Below are positions 44,666-56,300 of a stretch of 64,000 bases of DNA, in pieces. This DNA is from Nymphaea colorata (Eukaryota; Streptophyta; Magnoliopsida; Nymphaeales; Nymphaeaceae). A program made the position numbers and the translations under genes. The stretch is from the NCBI RefSeq assembly GCF_008831285.2, contig NC_045149.1, positions 19,731,035 to 19,795,034 on the forward strand, read 5' to 3'. Within the stretch, counting starts at the first letter, position 1, and each line of letters begins with the position of its first letter. A model generated the notes under the pieces. It was given only the letters and a program-made list of their open reading frames with translations. It searched no databases and was not told the DNA's origin.

Positions 44666-47600
44666 CTAAATGCTAGAAATGTGATTAGAGAGGACATCTA
44701 AACAAATTCCTGAGCCACCAGATCCCAGTGGGAGTGATGCTGCCAATTCGGTAGCATCCTGCAGCCGGAGACGGGTTCCCTGCTGCCCCACAACCACTGC
44801 AGCTACTCTAGATGCCAAGCCACCCATGCCCTTTAGATCAGAAGCTCCTCTCAGGAGACCATACAGAATTCCAGCAGCATAAGCATCACCAGCTCCGCAT
44901 GTGTCAACTGGCACGCATGGTGCCGGAGGAATGTATAATGCTTCCCCTTTGACACCAATGAATGAGCCTCTTGGGCCGTCTGTAACGCAGACCAATGGAA
45001 CAATATGGCTCAAGTATCTGGTTGCTGAGATGGGGCTCTCCTTTGAACTAAAATGGCAGAGAGCTCTGGCCTCGTCACCATTTGCGAACAGTATATCAGC
45101 ATGTTTCCCGATTATCTCCCTGACGAAAGCAAATGAAAAGGTCAGAAACAATAAAAAGGAAGAGGCAGATCGTGATACTAACAAATTTTCCAGTGCAGGG
45201 CTTGCATAAGAAAACTGAATTCCAAAAGACTGTTCTTTCCAACAAATATTAGTCCAGCATTCATGGTATGAATCGTAAATTCCACTTCAAGGAGAATAAG
45301 AAGCTACAACTCTTGGATAATAGCAACACGTGAAAAAGGCTCAAATTTCCAGGACTCGTCAGGCAGAAGTTGTATGAAGCAGAAAGTTGATATCAAACAT
45401 CAAATATGCTGGAGTTATGGAATTCAGGAGTCTACGAGCCATTACTCCACTGAAATGGTTGCTTGGGTGGAAGTGATTGTCGAGGCAATCAGGCATTGGC
45501 AACTCCGTTAAGGATTTTTTGCGAATGAAGTTGTTCAAAAAGTGGATATATTACGGTTTGCAGAATTAGATACTTTCACTGCTTCAATATTCAACTCCCT
45601 TGAAGCCGAGCTTCGTGGCCACAACACATGAAACAGTATCCTAAACACGACAATCAATTTTACAGCTCACCAGAAATGGTCATAATATCTCTGGACGCAT
45701 GTTATGTCAGATGCAGTAACAGCAATAAGGGCGCCATTTCTATGAGCAGCTCCACAAGCACTGAAGATTGATTGCCTTGCCTGAGGGAACTCAAATAAAT
45801 ATCCTTCTATAACAAGAATGGTTGTTTTGGAAAGCATGCTGGCCAAACATGAATCAAAGTTGACAGTCGACGATGTTCCCTGGCAACAAACAACATAACC
45901 AATGAGATGAGTAGGCTCAAGTTCCAGCAAAAACTCAACTGTAGTACGATCTGTACATGGCAATTATTACCTTAGTACCTTTTGTTTGTCATAACACTAT
46001 AAAAGTTTTCCTGCCAAACTATCGAATACTTGTACATCTTCACCAACGTGGATAAACGTTATTAAACAACAACATTTTCAGACATACTCCAACACTGATA
46101 GGATTCATGTTGGATCCAATTTACTACTTGTTATAGGATCAGTCGCTTGGATACAGTAGTGGGGCATAAACAATAAATGAGGTAAAGATGCAAAGCAGAA
46201 CAAGATGAAAGAACCCACCGAACATAATCCTATTACTACAACCCCAAGAATTGTACAATCGCATGCACAAGTCTGTGCATCTGTTCTTATTAGAGCATCA
46301 GCAGTGAAGGATTAGAAGGAGTTTGATATAGGAAATGCTAATTGGAGGACTTCAATAATTAGGGTCCAGAAGTATGAGTCCCTTCCCTTTTTCACAAAAT
46401 CAAAATGACAAAATTCGACTGCTTACATTCAATTCTGTCTTAAGCTACTGCCTTTGGAATTTCCAGAAATGCATTAACAGCTATATTTGATTTAAGAAAA
46501 ACATTTGAATCCCCAATAGCTAAATTGCATTGAAATAAATATCCATCACGAATGTCATGAACATCCACTTATTCCTATTATTTGAATCCAGTGAAGCAAA
46601 AATGTAAATACCGATGCACCTGAGACTCAGAGGAATTAAAGCAGAAAAAATAGTTCTCTGTAACTTGATAGGAATGACTTGGGAATAATCCCATAATGGT
46701 TGAGATTTAGCAGACCAGGTGCTGAGATCAGTTTCGGCAAGATTGTAACATGCCACCAAAAAGTTTAAGCTACAAAATTTCACACTGGATAAAGGAGTTT
46801 ACTTGGTATGCAAGCATGGTCCGTTGTGCATCTGGAGTCGTAAGAACAATTACTGTCCCTGTTGTTGCATCTTTAATAGGATCTGACAGAAAAGCTACAT
46901 CTGCTCGACACAATTTTGACCTGCAAGCACAAGATACTGCATCAGTTACACCAAATTTGCCTCATTTATCAAAATGGTGAGTAAAATTGTATATGCATAT
47001 TCAACTGATACAACATGAGGGCAGCAAATAATTGTGTTAGATGATAAGTTTTTCAGGAAAAAGTCCATAATTGTCCTCAAAATTTTCTGACAAATTTTCA
47101 TCGTTTTGGAAAAGTGACATGGCATGCCAGAAGATACTCACTCACTTGGAAAATAAAATCAGAGAAAACAACTGGAGCTTAGATTTGTGGATAATGGATA
47201 AATTGCAGCTACTTGACACAAAACTATATCATGTAAGAAACTGAGCATGGGCCTAAATCTTATTCGAAACATGACAATCTAACACAGATATACCTGAAAA
47301 CATTACCAAATAAGTTAACCATCTGCCTATCCATGTGTAGAGATTCTCTTGTTTCAAATGCTTTTCTTCAGACCAAATAGAACTTAATAGTCTAGAATAA
47401 CTGAAAAACTTAAGGTTCATAGAAGATTTTTCAGAAAATTACAAAAGAAAAGCCAACTACAGGGATTTGGCTAGAGTTTTCTGCATTAAGAAGATTTCAA
47501 TTGTATATGCACATAGGACACCGTGAAACATCTTCTAAATGACTTCTATTGTTCCTTGTTCTTTTTTCCCTGCTTATAAAGAATATTATTAGTATATTGT

Positions 47601-49034
47601 CTCCAGGAAGATCAAGTATTGGGTAGTTTTCAAAAGTTACCATGGTGTCTCAATCATAAGTAAACAGAAAACCTCTATGATAAAACATGCTGGTGCTTCA
47701 TACAAGCAAACTTTTCTCCATGCTAGAACCAATCATTCTTATTCTCATGCACGTAAGTGACCAAAAAGGTACCTGTAAAACCCACCCAGTGGGTCGCTCC
47801 CAACACCACCGGCCATGCCCACGTTTAAAGAGGGTCCTGCAATGGCCTTAGCACCTAATCTGGCCAAAGCCACTAGTGAATTTGAAAGGGAACCTCCAGC
47901 AGCAGCTTTATAACTGCAACCGTCCATCGCCTGCAAAACTCTCCCTCTCTCTTCATGGTTAACAAGTTTTCTTGTCCCTTTCTCGAGACCCAATCTTTCT
48001 AAGAACTCGTCGTCCACCATGCCAGAAAAGTCAACCTGAAAACATAAAGACCAGCATTTCTAATAAAGGAAGTATTCGATTCAGATCATTTCATAATGCA
48101 ATTGAAAATGACATGAAGATAGTAGTAGGAAATGCAATCCAAAATGAGAGAGACTACGCTACAGCTCAAAATTACGTGCATCGAAAGGGCTAGACCACCC
48201 TAGAAGAAGCGTCCCAAGAAATAAACTTGAACTAGCAATTATGAAGAGTTTAAGGATCAATTCTGTGACTTATTTCGGCTTACAAAACTCAAATTCCCTA
48301 GTCTTGAGACATAAAAAACATATTTGCATAATTTTTTTTTTTTTTGAAAAATGTTCAGAAAAACGAAGAAAATTATGCGTCCGCTTCATACTTTTGGTGC
48401 AGAGACATACCACATGGCTTTTCAATCTAGACATTTGGACAACTTATTTTCACCGGAATTCCGCAGTTCGCAGCCTTTTAGATCATGGAAGTAATATGCA
48501 AGTTTATTCTCGTCTTCAATTTTCCTTCAAACGTTCCCCATCATGATTTGATGGACACTATACGTCTCAAAAATGATTATCCTCGTATTTTCTACGAACA
48601 CTTTCAAAAATCTGTACTTTTGGCTTCTCACCATAGACAAGGAATCAACCACTACCAAAAAACATAAGTAAAAGAAAAGGGTCTCAAGGAAAACTTACCA
48701 TTGCCTGACCAATACCCAAAACGTCCCACCTCTCGGGCGAGCTACCTTCCTCCTTTTCTTCTCCTTCCTCTTCATCTTCGTCATCATCATCTTCTTCCTC
48801 TGATTCTTCTTCGACACCTGCAACCTCTTTTGAACTGCCCTGTACTCTACACAGCAGCCCATCTTTTCTTTCACAGAGAACCCAAGACAATCTCTTGCCA
48901 TCCACAATTCTCCTCCCTATTCTATATCTACTGAAACTGCACGAAGAACGCCTAGTGGTATGAAACAACAAACTTGAGCCACTCCTAGAAGCTGTGAGGC
49001 GATTGCAGGCAGGAAGGAGAGACATGGCTGCCAT
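44666..49034 (-). CDS. Plastid-targeted pfkB-family carbohydrate kinase (At1g06730-like)
   Basis: A ribokinase-superfamily kinase that would phosphorylate a sugar or nucleoside with ATP; the substrate is not known. Exons on the minus strand: 49034-48699, 48035-47773, 46920-46803, 45879-45671, 45119-44666 (1,380 nt, 459 residues), all GT-AG. The first in-frame ATG gives a Ser/Arg-rich N-terminus (MAAMSLLPACNRL...) typical of a chloroplast transit peptide. A very acidic Glu/Asp linker follows (about residues 77-100), then WDVLGIGQAMVDFSG. The substrate-side motif AAAGGSLSNSLVALARLG and GGVGSDPLGGFY are present. The lid region has TTGTVIVLTTPDAQRTMLAYQGTS. The second pfkB signature DTCGAGDAYAAG contains the catalytic Asp of GAGD. 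No damage is seen. It resembles the Arabidopsis kinase family of At1g06730. It lies upstream of, and on the same strand as, the CCCH gene, with separate promoters. Confidence 0.95.
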
Positions 49035-50791
49035 TTTTCCTCTCGAACAGGAACTAAGAAACGAAACATAAAAGGTATAATAAAGATTATGTACAGAAGG
49101 AGGAGGCAGAGGTCCAGCCTCCCGTCGCCTAGAACGATGGAGGGGATGTCTGGACTCTGGATATGATATGGGAAGAAGAGAGGGGGAGCAGGAACCTCCT
49201 TCCAAATACAAATTACATGACTACCCCTCTCCTTCTGGATAATAACAGAAGAGAACTTGCTTCTGTGGAAGCGTGTTAAGGTGGGGTTTTGTGGATTTGA
49301 GGCTGCCACCAAGTACAGAAAGTTCTTCCCTGCATCAACTCATTGCTAGTGAACGAATTGCAGGCCCGGAAGTTGGCCGGTTCTGTTTAATAAATTATTA
49401 GATGCTTCTGCATTTCAAATGAAAAAATGGCATGATAAATTTTTTCGAAATTGTGAAAAAAGAAGGTGGTTTTAATCAGTGATTTTATGAGATGGATTAT
49501 GTTCTTAACTGAAAAGTGTAGATGGGTTTGTGCAATAATCACTTGGAATGGTTGAGTTCAGGATTAAAAAGGAGAAGGAAGCTGGTTTAGTGAGATTGAT
49601 TAGATGATGAAGCGATTCAGCTGAGAATTGGATATGAATTGGTTAAAAGAATATTGAAACATATGATAAAAATGATTGAAAATAAAAAATAATCAATTGT
49701 CCCTTGAATCAGCATGTGAATTAAATCGGTTTGCTAACAATTTAATTTGATTTGGCTGATTTTGGAAACAATGCTTAGATTTGTTTCTTTACAGATATGC
49801 TTTGTCAATTGATCTGTTGTTTGCAGTTGAGAAGATAATGCTCACATGAATCGAATTGACAACTAGGCTTTCACTGGCGTGCCAACCCGACTAGTTATGG
49901 CGATCCATATGAAAATTCAACGCGCAAATGTTTGTGCTAATCACCATCTTACAGTAGCATTGGCCAATCTAAGTAACACTGAAGTAGAAACTCAAATTTC
50001 TCTGAGAAAAATCATGATTTCATCTGTCGGTCTGTTTCTGCAAGGGACTGATGAGCACCAATTTACACCACTGTTGATGAGCATGTCACATTGATCTGCT
50101 ACATCATATATTACCAAAAAGTTATAAACTCAGATCTCTGTTTTAACGATAAACATTATGAATGTCGATAACATACTTCTTGGTGGGGCTCAATATTTAC
50201 ACAGACACTTCAGTAAGATCAACCTGAGATGTGGATGCAATATAATACAATTCTTTGTCAAAAATTTTCTGTTTGAGTTTATGGTTTTTATGAGCACAAT
50301 GTCAGGGAAAAGATTACGTGCTTTTAGCCTCTTAGAGTAATTTCAATCAATCTTAATGTATGTTCCCCCTTTGGGACACGATCGGAGAATAGAAGCAAGA
50401 ACACTTTAAGAAACAGAAGATTTAGATACGGAGATTTTTTCCAATTTTATAAGATTTGTAGATAAGAACCAACTCGTTTATGAGATTTAAATAAGCCCAT
50501 TTGCTTAGTTGCTTATAAAAGTATAGTTGCTTATAAAAGTAAAGATATCGAGAAGAAATGGGGTCTTTTGATCTTTTAAAGAAAAAAGTATGTCTTCCAC
50601 CATGTAAGGAGGTGAGATCGCCACTGAGGATGGTGTGACAGCTGACTGAAGCAATTTATGTGAAATATAAAAGAGAAAATGTGGTTAGGTTCCTAGTGGG
50701 CATTTTCGGATTTTTAATTTGAGGAGGAGGATACTTGGGGGACGTGGGAAAGTTTTAGACAGGAGAGGAAGAAGAGAGAGAAAAAATAAAA
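49035..50791. other. Intergenic region upstream of the pfkB kinase gene
   Basis: Near 49035-49320 the sequence is presumably 5' UTR/promoter of the kinase gene. From about 49590-49780 it resembles the degenerate AATCGG-type repeat seen at 28091-28370. A 19-bp direct repeat (TAGTTGCTTATAAAAGTA) occurs at about 50507-50543. No gene is supported. Confidence 0.5.
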
Positions 50792-50863
50792 AGGTCCCAC
50801 CGAGAGTCGAACTCGGGCTATTGGATTCAAAGTCCAATGTCCTGACCACTAGACCATGGGACC
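50792..50863 (-). tRNA. tRNA-Gln(UUG)
   Basis: On the minus strand the sequence begins GGTCCCATGGTCTAGTGG and folds into a standard 72-nt cloverleaf. The acceptor stem GGTCCCA pairs with TGGGACC, leaving a T discriminator. The D arm has GGTCTAGTGGTCAGGAC. The anticodon loop is CTTTGAA with anticodon TTG. The T arm is CCGAGTTCGACTCTCGG. The intronless A and B boxes are intact. On the coding strand a T-rich stretch (TTTTTATTTTTT) follows immediately, a good RNA polymerase III terminator. Confidence 0.96.
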
Positions 50864-53072
50864 ACCCACTTGATTGAATTTTTTATATTAAGTATTTTAC
50901 CCAAGGCAGAGTATATGTTCAAGATTCCTTGCATTTGTGCTCCATTTGATGTCACTTATCATTCTTTATATCTCATTTGATATGGTAGAGCATTAATAGG
51001 CTTTCCACATTATAATATGGAAACTAGAATCATGCATCTCCTTTGAAGTCTTGCTAATACAGCATAATATCAAAGTGGGATTCCGTGTTGGAGCCCAACT
51101 CCAAAGTCAAATTCGTGTTCGTTTTGATTCGTCTCGATGTAAAAGGGAAAGATATTTTTGAACTTCTTGTGTTTTTATAGTCTTATTTGTTGGTTTCAAC
51201 TAACAAAAAAAATACACCGAATGTTTCCTACATTTAGAAGAAACCAAAAGAAGCCTACGCGTGTGGGACTCCTTGACATTTTCTTCTAGAAATGTTTTGC
51301 CTTCTGTTTTTTTTCACAAATTCACGTTCTAACTTCTAAATGGAATCAAACGCAAGCGAAAATCTTTCATCCCACGTTGAATTGTAAAGACAAAAAGTTC
51401 GAGGGGAAAAAAGGGCCGTCCTAAACGAGTCCAACCTTTTCTCTAACAATCTTTCATATCCCGTGTACATGCATGCGTTACTAGCACTTTTAAAGACCAT
51501 TTGATAAGAAAAATATTGCATTAAACATAGGTTTCTTAAAAACATTTTTTGGTAGTATTATGTTTTATTTACAAAAAAAAAATACTTGATGTGATTATGT
51601 TTAATATTTAGTTATTTGATTTAAGAATAACATCTATAATCACACTATATTTTCTCAAAAAAGGTGTTATTGTAAAGTGTACTATAATAGTATATGTGTT
51701 TCAAGAACATAATGTTAATTTTTGTTATAAGTTTCTATAGAAGCAACCCTTTGGCAAAGTACAATTTTGATTTATGTATCTTATAGTTGATAAGGCCACC
51801 TTCATTCCATTTCCTCACATATTTAAAGAGTTTGTCACCAAGATTTTTAAGTTGCAGAGCATTTGAATGTGTCAAAACTCAAAACCAATATTGGATGTAA
51901 TCTGGCTCTTGGTTGAACCCCATGGTCAACTCAAATACTGCCCAAAAGGACTGTGCGAGGAGGCCTTGTCTGACTCTAAATAAAAAAAAAAAATTAAAAA
52001 TCTTGGAAAGAAGTCAACAATTCCCAAAAGAACTTGGAGCAAGTTTGACTAAAATAAAATGCAGCTGGCCATATTTGTCTCAAGGAAGAAAAATATGAGG
52101 TGACAAGAAATATTAGTCCTCCTTTCAGGTCTCTATTAATCTTTTCATTGCTTTACTTAGGAGTGGAGTCAGAAAATTCAGGCTAAGATGCATTAATAAT
52201 AAAATTTTAAAAAAACGAGAAAAATTGCTCAAAATATCAATATAAAAATAAGAAAACTCGCTATAATTACCTATTTTTTTGTGTGGTTGATTTGTTTGTT
52301 TTACAAACCTAAAAAGTCATATTGCTAAAGTTAATAAAAATAAAATATGTATTTATTTTCCTGTTCTAAGTAAAATGCCATGCAGCTTGAAACTCTTCAA
52401 ACAGACGCTTGGTGAGATGAAAAGTTTAAGAGACTAGACTAAACTCAAGCAGGTTTTTGGAAATCAGTCGAACGAATGAGTACCTCAACGCAAATTGCTG
52501 AAAATAAGAGACTTCAACGGAACGTGCTTTGGGGTAAATTCAAAACTTTGGCATTTCTGTTGCTCCGACTTTGAACGTGAAACTTACCCTTCACGACTCA
52601 GCAACGCGAGGACGTGCTCTCCAGATGACCATACTGCCCATTAAGCAACCGGCGTTTCCATTGGAATTAACGTATTACTTCAGGCACATTTTGGTCATTA
52701 AGGAAGTCAAACATCCCCAGCCGACGGCGATCTTTGAATTTAAACATCGACGCTCGGGTTCGGAAGCTTCGGCTTCAACCCACGGCCCTGCTACTTCAAG
52801 AAACTACGAAACTGCCATTGCTTCATGGAAACGAACGGGCAACGCGCCAATGGTCAAATGGTCCGAATTCTCGCGCTAAAATGTCTTCCTGGTTTTGACA
52901 GCGGAAGAAAAGCTCTCAAAACCGGATCTAGACTTTTTTATCATATTAGATCCATATCCAGATCCAACATTAGCACGACAAGTATCGGCTGTGTGGTGAT
53001 GGTCTGATCAGCCAGTGGAGGGCGAGTTTGTAATTTACGCTACCGTGAGGGTAATTACGCATCGTTTGGAAG
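50864..53072. other. Intergenic AT-rich region between tRNA-Gln and the Rab gene
   Basis: I see no gene in this stretch. Up to about 52400 it is AT-rich with short A/T homopolymers. From about 52560 the composition becomes more mixed, as expected for the upstream region of the Rab gene. Short open frames here have no family resemblance. Confidence 0.5.
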
Positions 53073-53080
53073 CTATAAAT
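53073..53080 (+). promoter_or_regulatory. TATA box of the Rab gene
   Basis: CTATAAAT lies 260 bp before the start codon, followed by a GC-richer and CT-rich leader. Transcription would begin about 30 bp downstream (near 53105), giving a 5' UTR of about 235 nt. No other TATA-like motif is as well placed. Confidence 0.55.
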
Positions 53081-53340
53081 GCGCGCCTGCCTGATGAAAT
53101 CCTTCAATTGCCTCGTCGGACTCCTTCCCTGGGAAGCTTCCCTGAGTTCGATTCGATTCAGATCCCGCTCTTCTTCTCTCGTCGTCAGGAGAAAAGGGAG
53201 AAGGAAGATTTCGTCGTTTCCTTCTGTGTTTCTCCGGCTGAAGTCTGAAGTTTCGGCCGCTAGTTTGCCGGGATCGTGAGATTTGCCGGCGCCTGGTTCT
53301 GTCGAAGCCCTAAGCTCGTTCATTCTCGAAGATTTACGCC

Positions 53341-56300
53341 ATGAATCCCGAATAGTAAGTACATGTTTCGTGTTTTGTTTTCTCGTCTCTCTTAGGCATG
53401 TGATCTCGTGGTCTGCTGTCTAAATCTTTAACCCGATCGGTATTGCACTTCATGAGCCGCGACCAGGTTTTTGTATTGCCTCTTGTCGGTTTTGTAGTTT
53501 TCGTTCGTGTTTGTGGTTGAAATTCGATGATATCGGTATATGATGCGTATGATGGATGAGTCTGGACTGTGTGACTATTTTGAAACTTGATTTTCTTTTT
53601 CTTATTTGAACGATGACGAGAATTCAGCGGCTTGATGTGACCTCTTTGATGGCATGTAAAGTTTATTGATTTTACGTCGTTCTGGTTGCTGCATTCCGAA
53701 GTTCAGGTTGATGTCTAGATCTGGTGTGAGGTTGGACGGCGAGGCGTCAGTTTCTGCTAGAGGGCAGCTAATAATGGTACACTGAGAAAAATGTTTTAAG
53801 ATTGATTTGAATGTCCAAAGAACGATGGACAAATTTGCGATTACTATGTTTTGCACTGGGGAAATAATTCGATCGCGTTGAATTGTCAAAGTTCTCTTCT
53901 TCGATTAATAATTCCCAGAATACTACGTTAAGCTAGAGTTCGGGTGATTGCAATTGCTTTATGATCCTTAGGTAAGTTAAGTGTCGATTTTCTGAAGAAG
54001 TGAAACTTCTTCCCTGGAAATAGCTGTGCTCTGCTGTTTGGCGTCATGTATTCGGCATTATAATTGTTCTTGGTATCTGTCGTCATGGGGTTCGGTGCGA
54101 TCCCGATGGCCATGAGCAGGAGGACATTATTAGTTTATTATGCTTGCCGGCAAAGAAATGTACTAAATTCTGGTTCCTTTGTGATTTCCATCAATAGCTA
54201 ATCGATGGAAGACCTGCATAGGTCAAACCACCTTCTGCTTGCCGTTCTCCCATTCTATAAGATAAAAAAAGCGAGTCTATTTGGAATAGTATAGCCAATG
54301 ATCGGTCTAGTCCTCCAGAAGGGGTCCTGTATTTGTGCAGGTGTCAAACAGTATAGCTTGCTTTTCTGGATTAACCTGTTGGACTTTTATCATATTGGAG
54401 GTTATGGTAGTCTTTATGTCATGATTCCTTCAGTTGAACTAAGGATGTATCTCATACAATGAACACCAATGATATTTGTCCATATGGAAGGGACAAACAG
54501 AAGGTTTTCCTTCATTTAAATGTCAAACAAAAGGTACTGATACCTGCTACACATTGTTATGGTCTTCTCCGAGAAGTGGCATTCAGCACTGTCCATGATG
54601 GCACTTATCCATTTCTTATAGCAAATGTCTTTCTGAAGTGCTTTCAACATAAGGTCTATAATCTTTGCGAAGACATGGCCACAAGAAGATGTTCAATTTT
54701 ATTCATTTTACTTTTGTCATGCATGTTCATAAATCATAATCTGATTATAGTCTTGCCAAAGAAAAAAGAAGAAAATTCAATATTGCATTTAAAATTACGT
54801 CACTGTGCTCATTGCAATGGCATGTAGTTGGTGACATGATTGTTGTCGTAACAGCACAATGGTAAAATGATCATATTCCCTGTGGTAGAATTCTATGACT
54901 AACCCTGAAGATGAGTATGCTGGTGAACTTTTTTTTTGTTATACCATGATAAACTCTTTTTGTGAGTTTGTTCCATATCTGGCTCTAACAAAATATTTTT
55001 CTTCTCAAAGCAAGTTAGTAGATAAGTCTTTGACTTATTTGGTGTTTCTTATCATCAGCTGAATTTGATGCCTGGATTTTCTGGCAATGCCACAAAAGAG
55101 AAATATTGATTATTGGATGGTTGCCTGTTATTTTAATGTTTACCACAACAATGTTGGCATTGCTGCCATTCTGGAAAACTGGGTTGTTTTTTCCTTAGAT
55201 CTAAGTAATCATAAGACCTAAAAGAATGCTCCCTGCTTTTGGTGACGAAGGAAGCTTCTTGGCTTGTTTAAAACCTTTAGGTTTGCAATTGTCAAGTTTA
55301 TACAATAGACTAAGATACAATTCCCTTTATTTTCCCATGCTAACTATTTCTGTTATACTTGTCAAATTTCTTGTCACATCTTATAGTCTGCCTGCGGCCT
55401 TGATTGTTTATTTTCCATGTTAGTTTTATATCTGGCAATGTATGGACACTTCTCTCTCGCTCTGTCTTTTTCTGAAGGAAAAGAATTAAATTTCTCGACT
55501 CATATTTACTTTCCCTGTGGAATAAATTGAAAGGGACTTTGTTCTATATCAGTTTCACAAGAGGCTATTTTATGTACTTGTCACGGAAGTGAAACTTGCA
55601 TGGCCTTTCTTTTGTAATCATGTGCTCCTATCTGCTTGTCCTTGTGCTTCATTTAATAAAAGGTATTTGTTCATCTAATATTTGTGATTTTATGGTTACA
55701 TTCAATATTTTGACTGCTTTTCATGCTTCCTTATTGCTGATAAGCTTTCTGGAGTGAAACTTGACAAGATTCGTGGTTGGATAGTTTAATGTGCTTGGCC
55801 TTTTGTTGTTCTGATTGACTCCGTGCCTAACTGAAATTCTTTTGTGTGTGTGTGTGTGACTGTGTGTGTTGTTTACTCCTATGCAAAATGGATTGTGAGA
55901 AAGTTCCGTTGGGTTTCACATTGGTGATTCTATAATTTCAAAAATTTGCACGATCACTTGTTTATTTGTGGGTCAATTACTTGTTCTGGAGATTCCCTGG
56001 TAAATGCAAGGAAGTCCAATCTGAATACACAAATGTTTAATGAGAAATTTGAGTTTTATCTAGTCATAGTCGTACACTTGAAGTGGTCCTTATTTTCTTT
56101 TGTTATCAGATCCTATATAGTTTTTTGTGATAAAGTATTGTGATAATCTGGACTAAAGCTTTTCTCACATGATTTTCTCTTGTAGTGATTATTTGTTCAA
56201 GCTTCTGCTTATTGGGGACTCAGGAGTCGGAAAATCATGCCTTCTTTTGAGATTTGCAGTAAGTGTGATATTATTTTCTAATTATATAAGTGTATATATA

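Noticed and set aside
49879-50340. Short open frames upstream of the tRNA gene
   Set aside because: They are short, AT-rich and lack start context, splice structure or any family resemblance.
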